Origin: Azolla pinnata
Lineage: Eukaryota > Streptophyta > Polypodiopsida > Salviniales > Salviniaceae
DNA length: 27,654 nucleotides
Direction: 5' to 3'
Assembly: GCA_037176905.1 (NCBI GenBank)
Contig: JBBBWG010029421.1
Span: 1 to 27,654 of the forward strand
This document shows, piece after piece, positions 20,372 to 27,654 of the stretch. How positions within the stretch are numbered: the first letter of the stretch is position 1; every line of letters starts with the position of its first letter. The notes below the pieces were generated by a model. That model had not been told where the DNA came from, did not search any database, and worked only from the letters and a program-made list of their open reading frames with translations. Both the position numbers and the translations under genes were made by a program.

Positions 20372-20712
20372 ATTGTGGGCGATTTTGGACATAAGAAAAG
20401 TGCAAATCCACAGCTGCTACAAGTGGGCGATTTTTCTGCCAAATGCAGCACACTGTCACAATTGTGGGCGATTTTAAGACGCGAAAGGAGAAGAGTTTGT
20501 GGGCGATTTTTCTGCGAAATGGAGCACACTCTCACAATTGTGGGCGATTTTAAGATGTGAAAGGAGAAGATTTCGTGGGCGATTTTTCTGCCAAATGGAG
20601 CACACTGTCACAATTGTGGGCGATTTTGAGATGCGAAAGTAGAAGATTTTGTGGGCGATTTTTCTGCCCAATGGAGCAATTGTGGGCGATTTTAGGATGC
20701 GAAAGGAGAAGA
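20372..20712 (+). repeat. Tandem repeat, unit 76 bp, upstream of PPR gene 2
   Basis: ATTGTGGGCGATTTT starts at 20372, 20461, 20537, 20613 and 20679, with two exact 76-bp steps. Each unit holds a second GTGGGCGATTTTTCTGC copy, so GTGGGCGAT occurs nine times. The step before the last copy is 66 bp, having lost CACACTGTCA. Repeated minus-strand peptides over this array shift frame from copy to copy and are not genes. Confidence 0.92.
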
Positions 20713-20903
20713 AAAATCTGGGCAATGATTTGATCTATCTGCATATTCTGCGATTTGATGCTTCACTACCAAGCCCCACAGATCATTAGGAGCGCTCTTC
20801 TTCTTCATCTTCTCCATCGGATCACGGATCATTCTTCAAGGAGTTATGCTACAGATTCCGGAAGGAATCTCCGTGCTTCCGCACTTGGCATCTGCAAGAT
20901 GCG

Positions 20904-23900
20904 ATGACGTTTGCCCTCCCCACCGGGCTCGAACTTGGAGGCCTTCCTCAGGACCAGCTGCTGCCTTCTGTTGATGCCGCCATATCCATCATACAGAAAT
21001 GTAGGAAGGAGAGGGATCTCAAGCAGGCTACGCGCATCCACGCACACCTGCACAGCAATGGCCTCGACCAGACTGGTAATTATGTGGTTCCTATGTTCGT
21101 GGAGTGCGGAAGTGTCAATGACGCTCATCGAGTCTTTCGAGGGCTCGCTCATCGGAATGAGATCTCTTGGACATCTCTCATCCAAGGCTATGTGCATAAT
21201 GGGGAGCCGGAAATCTCCCTCGATCTCTTCGATGAGATGCAGGAGGCATGTGTTGAGGCCAGCAAGTTCACTTACATGGAGCTCATAAGGGCTTGTACAA
21301 CATTGAAATGCGTGGAGAAAGGCCGAGAGATTCATGCCCTGGTTGCGTTCGAGGGGTTTGAAACTGATCAAATCCTCGGGAATACTATCATCGACATGTA
21401 TGCGAAATGCGGATGGTTTTCAGATGCCTCCGACGTGTTGTATAACCTAGCTTCTCGTGACGTTGTTTCGTGGAGTACCCTTATCAAAGGATACACAGAA
21501 CATGGCCTAGGGCATCAAGCCCTTTCCTCTTATAGACAGATGCAAATGGAAGACATATCGCCGAACAAAGTCACTTTTATTTGCGTACTGAAAGCGTGTG
21601 CCATGTTGAAGGACATTGACATGGTTCAAGAGCTGCACACATGCATAGTTGAGGAAAGCTATGAGATCGAGGCCTTTGTGGGCAACACTCTGCTGGACAC
21701 ATATGCCAAATGTGGCTTCTTTTTAGAAGCGAAAGACGTGTTCGATGATCTTCCGGTGAAAGACATAGTTTCATGGAATGCTCTTATTACCGGCTATGTT
21801 GAGTGCGGGTTGAATGAGGAATGTCTCTCATGTGTGAAGGAAATGCAATCACAGCAGAGCCATTCGCTGGATGATGTAACTTTCATTTGCAGTGTGAAAG
21901 CCTGTGGCAATTTGGGAGCTGTAGAAGCCGGACAGCATATGCATGCACAAATCACCAAACAAGGGTTTGAGAAGGATCATTTTGTTGGGAGTTCATTGGT
22001 GGACATGTATGCAAAGTGTGGATTGCTTGTAGAGGCGCAATTTCTGTTTGACTGTATTCCATCTCGAGATGCAGTCTTGTGGAACTCTCTAATTTCGGGG
22101 TATGCTGATCATAACCGTATCAACGACATGCTGAGATGCTTAGAACAGATGCGACTTGAAGGAATTTCCTTAGATCCCACCTCTTTCTCTTGTGCTTTAA
22201 ATGCATGTGGAAACATAAAGAACGTAGAAGAGGGACAAAAGATTCATGCCAAAGTTGCTCTGGAGGAGCTTGAAAGAGAACCCAGTATTTCAAACAGCCT
22301 ATTGGAGATGTATCTTAAATGTGGTTTGGTCGAGGAAGCGAGAGAAGTCTTCAATGAGCTCACCGGTCAGAGCACGCGATCATGGAACTTATTAGTTGCT
22401 GGCTATTTGGAGAATGGATATTTCGAGGAAGTGCTCGATTGTGTTGAACAGATGGAGTTAGGTGGTGTCCCTACTACGCCATATACATACGTTTGTGGCT
22501 TACATGCTTGTGGAAGCGGTAGCAACGTATCTAGCCTGCAAGAGCTACATACAAGAATAATTCATCAGGGTTTGGAGTCGCATTCATATGTCCGCAGCGC
22601 TCTGATAGATGCTTACGCTAAATGTGGTTCCTTGATCGAAGCCCGGAGTGTCTTTAAGGGGACATCAACCGAAGAGGTGGTCTCTCAGAGTGCCTTGGTT
22701 GCAGCATATGCAAAGTGTGGTGCACTGGTAGAAGCCCAAGACTTGTTCGATCGCTTACCTATTCGAACTGTAGTCTCTTGGACTTCTCTGATTGCAGGCT
22801 ATGCCGATCACGGTCTCGGTGAGAAAGCCCTCGGATGTTTCGAGCAAATGCAAGAAGATGGTGTGGCCCCGGATGCTATTACATACATGTGCAGCTTGAA
22901 GGCTTGTGGCAGCATTGGCTCTGATGAGAGGCTTAGGTCTCTTCATATGTCGATAATCAAGGATGGCGTTGACAGCGATTCTTCTGTTTGTAGCATGTTA
23001 GTGGACATGTATGCGCATTTCGGTTTGTTTCACGAGGCATGGGATGTATTCGGTGATTTGCCTGTGGAATCTGTGAGCTCTTGGTCTGCACTCATGAGTG
23101 GATATATTCGACATGGATTCGCAGAGGGAGCTCTGTCATGCTTGAAGTGCATGCAATCTGAGGGACCATGTCCTTGCTCCGCCACAGTTATCCTAGGTTT
23201 GAAAGCTTGCATATGCCTGCAAAGCTTGGAAGAAGGTCGCGCTTTACATGCTCAGATCGCAAAATCGGGATTGGAGCTGGACCCGTTGATAAGCAGCGCT
23301 TTAGTAGACATGTATTCGAAATGCGGATCGCTTTGTGAAGCTCAAAAGATGTTCGACGGGCTCCTACATCGAGATGTCGTCTCCTGGAATGCACTGATTT
23401 CAGCGTACACCGATCGCGGATTCTCCGAGAAAGCTGCGGAACACTTCAAGCAAATGGAGGCAGAGGGCATATACCCGAATGCTATCGTGTTTCTTTCTTG
23501 TTTGAAAGGATGTAGCATCGGTGGGTCTTTGGAGTGGGGTCATGAATTGCACGCCAAGATAATCCGAGAAGGATTCGAAGATGATCCATTCATCGGCGGG
23601 GCGTTAGTGGCGATGTATACCAAGTCCAGCTCGCTGGAAGAAGCACAAGATGTGTTCGACGAGCTTCTGGTTCGAGATACGGTGCCGTGGACTGCATTGT
23701 TGGCAGGATATGCTGAGCAGGGGCTCAGCGAGGAAGGGCTCGATCTATTAGATCGAATGCAGTTTGAGGGTGTCGTGGCGGATTCGGTCACATTTCTGAG
23801 TACTTTGAAAGCCTGTGGAGGCATAGGTAACTTAGACCGGGGAAGAGCGATGCATATTGATATCGTCAAGAAAGGTCTGGATGCAGATGTTTCGATCTGC

Positions 23901-24464
23901 AACACGCTGGTCGATCTTTACGGCAGATGCGGCTCGATCTCCGAAGCTCGGCGGGTCTTTGAAGAGCTTCCCATCCCAACAATCGTTTCGTGGAACGCAT
24001 TGATCGCTGGATATGCTCGGCATGGCGAGAGCGAAGCTGTTTTTCGCTTGTATAATCGGCTCCGAGGGCAAGGGATTTCGCCCACCGAGGCAACATTCCT
24101 CGGGATTCTGAGCATGTGCAGCCATGGAGGCCTCCACGAAGAGGCAAAAGCGTATTTCGAGGCTATGGTGAATGAGTTTGGGGTCATTCCTACCATCAAG
24201 CATTACAACTGCTTGCTTGATCTTTGTGGCAGAGCTGGGCAGCTTGACGAGGTGGTGAGGACGATGAACTCGATGCCCTGCGAGCCTGACCTTGTTACGT
24301 GGAAGATTGTGTTAGATTCTTGCAAAAAGCTGGGTAGGATCGAGCTCGGGAAACAGGTTTTTGAGAAGGGATTGCAGGCATCTGATCGGAAGCATCATGC
24401 CGAGATGTTTGTCTTGATGTCCAATGCCTATGCTGCGGAGAATCTGGCAGAAGACGGAATCTGA
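20904..24464 (+). CDS. PLS-class pentatricopeptide repeat protein, intronless (PPR gene 2)
   Basis: A 1,186-aa intronless ORF. The frame is open back to a TAG at 20787 but has no earlier in-frame ATG, which fixes the start. It has ten PLS blocks of about 100 aa, with words such as IIDMYAKCG, RDVVSWSTLIKGY and VTFICVLKAC. Between blocks 5 and 6 an extra S motif, EEVVSQSALVAAYAKCGALV, breaks the triple rhythm. The end is an L2/S2-like region and the first part of an E1-like segment (AEMFVLMSNAYAAENLAEDG), then TGA; E2 and DYW are absent and I see no continuation in other frames. Expected role: sequence-specific RNA binding in a plastid or mitochondrion, as an editing or processing factor working with a trans-acting partner. 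The N-terminus is short and only weakly presequence-like, so the target organelle is unknown. It is a paralogue in style of PPR gene 1, but is not repeat-expanded. Confidence 0.93.
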   Translation: MTFALPTGLELGGLPQDQLLPSVDAAISIIQKCRKERDLKQATRIHAHLHSNGLDQTGNYVVPMFVECGSVNDAHRVFRGLAHRNEISWTSLIQGYVHNGEPEISLDLFDEMQEACVEASKFTYMELIRACTTLKCVEKGREIHALVAFEGFETDQILGNTIIDMYAKCGWFSDASDVLYNLASRDVVSWSTLIKGYTEHGLGHQALSSYRQMQMEDISPNKVTFICVLKACAMLKDIDMVQELHTCIVEESYEIEAFVGNTLLDTYAKCGFFLEAKDVFDDLPVKDIVSWNALITGYVECGLNEECLSCVKEMQSQQSHSLDDVTFICSVKACGNLGAVEAGQHMHAQITKQGFEKDHFVGSSLVDMYAKCGLLVEAQFLFDCIPSRDAVLWNSLISGYADHNRINDMLRCLEQMRLEGISLDPTSFSCALNACGNIKNVEEGQKIHAKVALEELEREPSISNSLLEMYLKCGLVEEAREVFNELTGQSTRSWNLLVAGYLENGYFEEVLDCVEQMELGGVPTTPYTYVCGLHACGSGSNVSSLQELHTRIIHQGLESHSYVRSALIDAYAKCGSLIEARSVFKGTSTEEVVSQSALVAAYAKCGALVEAQDLFDRLPIRTVVSWTSLIAGYADHGLGEKALGCFEQMQEDGVAPDAITYMCSLKACGSIGSDERLRSLHMSIIKDGVDSDSSVCSMLVDMYAHFGLFHEAWDVFGDLPVESVSSWSALMSGYIRHGFAEGALSCLKCMQSEGPCPCSATVILGLKACICLQSLEEGRALHAQIAKSGLELDPLISSALVDMYSKCGSLCEAQKMFDGLLHRDVVSWNALISAYTDRGFSEKAAEHFKQMEAEGIYPNAIVFLSCLKGCSIGGSLEWGHELHAKIIREGFEDDPFIGGALVAMYTKSSSLEEAQDVFDELLVRDTVPWTALLAGYAEQGLSEEGLDLLDRMQFEGVVADSVTFLSTLKACGGIGNLDRGRAMHIDIVKKGLDADVSICNTLVDLYGRCGSISEARRVFEELPIPTIVSWNALIAGYARHGESEAVFRLYNRLRGQGISPTEATFLGILSMCSHGGLHEEAKAYFEAMVNEFGVIPTIKHYNCLLDLCGRAGQLDEVVRTMNSMPCEPDLVTWKIVLDSCKKLGRIELGKQVFEKGLQASDRKHHAEMFVLMSNAYAAENLAEDGI

Positions 24465-24639
24465 CGACAGATTCTCGTGTTGAAAGGGATATAGCAACAT
24501 GCCTCAGCATGGCGATGAGGCTGGGTGAGAGCATAAATTGGCATCAAACTGTTTCTGCCCTGCATTGCTCTGAGAGCTTTGATGCTTAGCTAGCTTCAGG
24601 AAACTATCAGCAGAAATGCAGAAATGCCCAACTATTCAC

Positions 24640-25025
24640 TTGATTCTTCTATGAAGTGCCCTGGATTCCACAAGCAGGTAATATGGCTCACCATTGTGGA
24701 GGCTCTCAAACCTGCAGAAATTTTTGTGCAAATGATTCTTTGCCACTGAACAGGCTGTGCTTCACAAAATCTGTAAGTAAATGATTCTTTGCCACCATGA
24801 AGGTAAAAGATCACACCCTTGTGGAGGCTCTCAAACCTGCAGAAATTTTGTACAAAAGACCCCCATTCATTCTTTGCCACTGAAAAGTCTGTGCTTCACA
24901 AATCTGTAAACAAATGATTCTTTGCACACTGAAAACCCTGTGTGCTTCACAAATCTGTAAACAAATGATTCTTTGCACACTGAAAACCCTGTGTGCTTCA
25001 CAAATCCGTTAAGCAAAATGATTCT
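24640..25025 (+). repeat. Tandem repeats 3' of PPR gene 2
   Basis: TGTGGAGGCTCTCAAACCTG starts at 24695 and again at 24820 (125 bp apart). Within this, a 51-bp unit with GATTCTTTGCACACTG, CTGTGTGCTTCACAAATC and GTAAACAAAT starts at 24916 and 24967, with looser copies before and after. It may be part of the PPR2 3' UTR. Confidence 0.8.
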
Positions 25026-25863
25026 AGTTGTTGTATGGGTTCTCAGAACACACCAAGTGTGTTATCCATGCATGCATGATGCAGGAAAAAAGATTGTTTT
25101 TTTTTACCGAGTCAAAATGAATTCGACTCCACAGATGTAATCGAAAGAACCTTCTAATCTGCTCCGGTATGTCCATATTCTATTCTCTTTTTTGTCCATT
25201 TCTCTGTTGTATTTCAAGTTTCCTGTACCTCCCAAATTTGGTTCAGCCCTTAAATTGTATGGGCATCAAGATGTAAGAACTAAAGGACTTTGTCAAGATG
25301 TAAAGAAGCAAAGGATTTTGGGTATAAAAACATAGTTATTGCTGTTGGGTGCTCCAATGGATGCATTCCAACCTTTCGGTAATTATTTGAGACACTTCTG
25401 TAATGTGTACATATATATATATATAGCTGGATTCTGATACGAACAGCTGCCAAAATTTTCTGAGATCCTTAGGAATGTCTAATCCATGTTTTGAAAACAA
25501 GTTTACTTCCCCAGTTGTAGCTTTTCCATTTATCATTCCCTTCTCATTGATCCTCCACCGACATGATCAGGTAATAATGCCTTCTGTTACAATCTCTATA
25601 TGTTCTCTTTTGCTGCACATCTCAAAAGTAAAATTAGTATCTTTTCCCCGGCAAAATTACGATAACAAAAGTTATGGGCGGCGAGTATGAACAAGGCCTC
25701 CCCTGAAACAATTCAGTCATGATGATAAATTGAACTATACATACATAAGAAAACATCTCCAGTCTGATGAATAAGACACCTTCAATCACATATCAACCTC
25801 TGGTATTTGTACAGTATTGCCGATGTTAAAAAGTTATCACAAAAAATTATGTAAACGCAGCTT
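25026..25863. other. Convergent intergenic spacer, no gene seen
   Basis: AT-rich spacer between the 3' ends of PPR gene 2 (plus) and the MRD1-like gene (minus), with a short TA microsatellite near 25411-25425. The last part must be the 3' UTR of the MRD1-like gene. No coding pattern. Confidence 0.5.
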
Positions 25864-27654
25864 TCATCCAGTGACCTTCCTAAATTGTGTAACCGAATCA
25901 TCAGGAAGGTTCTTCTTTTGTTTCTTTGACGGTCTCGTATGGTTGTTGCCTTCCTCAGAGTACTGCATTGCGGTTCTAGCTCGCAATTCCTCCAAACTTT
26001 CACCTTCTTTTGCCTTTTCTATTACCTGATCAAAAGGAAGTTATCAACACCCATTTTGGTTGGACCATAATAATGCTAGAATTTGGCCATACTAGATTCA
26101 TACCAAGTGCCTTCCATATAAATGGGTGCTTGAAAGTGCATTATATGCATTTGAGGCTTCTTGTTTGGTAAGAAATTCTAGAAAAGCGAAACCCCTATGA
26201 CTTCCATCGAATTTCTTGGGCAATCTCAAGCTTTTGATCTGGTATAGAACAGAAAGAAAAAAACGAATGTTTAAAACAAATTCTGCCAGAATTAATATAT
26301 ACTCAAAATTACTTTCCAATTAAACACTATTTGAACTCACCTGACCAAAGGGACTAAATAGCTGCTGAAGGTCCTTCTTAGTCGCTTCAAAGGCCACATT
26401 ACGGACAATAAGTTTTGTCGAGCTCTCGTTACTAGCAGAGCTCTTTCCAGGAGTAGTCTTTGCTACTGAGTCTTTCGCATGACTCAATTGCAAAATAAGT
26501 GCATGCCCATCCAAAACTGTTCCCTAAATTTCATATGCAGATAATGACAACCAGAATACTATATGCTTTTTCCATCCTCCGTAAAGATAATGTATTTATC
26601 CTTTACCTGCAACTGTTTGCAGACAGTCCGAGCTGTCTCTGGTGTGTCAAACTCTGCAAATCCAAATCCCATTGATAAGATCTTTCCAGATTTTTGTTGC
26701 TTCATTTTTATCTGCAGAGGATGAGATCAGTCAGTATAGTATCCCCCACAAGTTGGAATCAATACACAACATATAGTCACTTACAACAACACTCCGAAGG
26801 GAACCAGTAGTCATATTCCTCTGCAAATGCTGCTTTAATGCAGTTTCTGAAGTTGAGAAATTTAGATTTTTTATGAACACCGATCTCGACTGCATTTCAT
26901 CAGGTTTACGTATATTAGACAATGTCGAAGACTTAGCAACACACAATCTCCAAATATATAACCAACACAATCTACCTCGGTAGAATCCAGATCAGCATCT
27001 TCAAGTGCTGAAAATATAAGCTGCTCCTCCAGTGCAGCTCGCTTAACTTGCTCACCTCCAATAGCCAAAATGGAACCCACCTTCTTATGCAAGTTTCCAT
27101 TAATTATATTCTCTGGTGCCCATTCCAAATACAAAGGGACATGCCTGGTACAAATATGAGTATATCAACTAAGGCAATGGTTGTATCCATCGATACATGA
27201 TAGAACCAACGAATATGTCTTATTGAAGCAAAGAAATGTTAGGGCCAGGACTAACTTAAAGCGCTTATAGGCAAGTCCCTTAAACGCTGCCCGTGCTTCA
27301 GAAACTTCAAGAAATATCACCTGGCATGAACTTTCCACATAATTAGTCTCCTGACTGGAGAAAAAATGCTAAATATAACACTTTACCTTATTCAACAGTC
27401 CAAATTTCTAAATTCTGGACATATAATCACAATAAATTTGCAAAGAAAGAATTGGTAGGTACCACTGCAAGAGTTCTGGTTGGTGGAAGTATTATTCTTT
27501 CTAAGCTACCAAACATTCCAAACATTGTCGCCAAATCTGTCTCCAACGTCTCAAATGGAAGATTCTTCACGAGAATGACACGGTTACTTCTTTTGACCTT
27601 TTCTATCTTCCCAGCAACAAGTTCCTCAAGTATCTCAACATTGACTCCTTCATC
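25864..27654 (-). CDS. MRD1: MRD1/RBM19-type multiple-RRM pre-rRNA processing protein, 3' part (partial)
   Basis: Eight exons on the minus strand: 27654-27463 (cut by the window edge), 27320-27256, 27144-26976, 26889-26785, 26711-26607, 26523-26341, 26238-26104 and 26025-25864 (TGA at 25866-25864). All introns are GT-AG, 73-142 bp. They give 371 aa with no stop and hold the last three RRMs. The first has [14 protein letters not shown] and ends [11 protein letters not shown]. The second has SVFIKNLNF and RNP1 MGFGFAEF. The third has LIVRNVAF and RNP1 [10 protein letters not shown] basic tail with KKQKK follows. The LYLEWAP word after a degenerate RRM, then FIKNLNF, is typical of Mrd1/RBM19. 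This nucleolar protein binds pre-rRNA and is needed for early cleavages that release 18S rRNA. Family members have five or six RRMs, so roughly half the protein lies beyond the right edge. Confidence 0.93.

Noticed and set aside
20372..20712. A CRISPR-like array
   Set aside because: The repeats are contiguous tandem units with no unique spacers, and the genome is eukaryotic.
20338..20744. Minus-strand peptides repeating LKIAHNCDSVLHLAEKSP over the 76-bp array
   Set aside because: 76 is not a multiple of three, so the peptide changes frame from copy to copy. No start, domain or splice context.
24465..24590. A frameshifted E2/DYW continuation after the PPR gene 2 stop
   Set aside because: I read all three plus frames after the TGA and saw no E+ or DYW pattern.

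Overview
This window looks like nuclear DNA of a land plant. The interstitial telomere repeats are of the plant TTTAGGG type. There is a chloroplast RNP gene, and there are two very long intronless PLS-class pentatricopeptide repeat (PPR) genes. GT-AG introns are mostly short in one gene (73-142 bp) and longer in others (up to 1,177 bp). The PPR style, with many triple-motif blocks and recurring LKAC / DMYAKCG / RDVVSW words, resembles PPR families of ferns and lycophytes. A fern is my best guess, but this is inferred from style, not from a database match.

Layout. (1) 1-1591: no confident gene, a few coding-like scraps on the minus strand. (2) 1592-4143, minus: a four-exon gene for a chloroplast RNA-binding protein with two RRMs (cp29/cp31 type, 300 aa). 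Its introns hold a foldback repeat and degenerate tandem copies of the exon 3 splice acceptor. (3) 4144-8025: repeat-rich spacer with GAA tracts, a higher-order repeat built from GAA, telomere repeats and a 35-bp satellite, AT-rich DNA, and TG-rich microsatellites. (4) 8026-11958, plus: PPR gene 1 (1,310 aa, 11 PLS blocks, a Ser19-Thr12 run). (5) 11959-13917: CA-rich microsatellite (the complement of the upstream TG array) and a purine tract. (6) 13921-16615, plus: a two-exon CCCH zinc-finger gene (505 aa). (7) 16616-20903: intergenic DNA with three tandem-repeat fields of about 80-98, 61 and 76 bp. (8) 20904-24464, plus: PPR gene 2 (1,186 aa, 10 blocks plus one extra S motif). (9) 24465-25863: repeat-bearing convergent spacer. 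(10) 25864-27654, minus: the 3' eight exons of an MRD1/RBM19-type pre-rRNA processing factor; its 5' part lies beyond the right edge.

All five genes encode RNA-binding proteins. Three are probably organellar (cpRNP and two PPRs), one is probably nucleolar (MRD1) and one is probably nuclear or cytoplasmic (CCCH). They do not form an operon-like system. The shared theme may be chance, though the cpRNP and PLS-PPR families both act on organelle transcripts. I found no clearly new system. The most unusual points are the splice-acceptor repeats inside the cpRNP intron, the telomere-bearing higher-order repeat, the opposed TG/CA arrays around PPR1, the coding Ser/Thr microsatellite, and two long PLS proteins that stop before a complete E or DYW domain.
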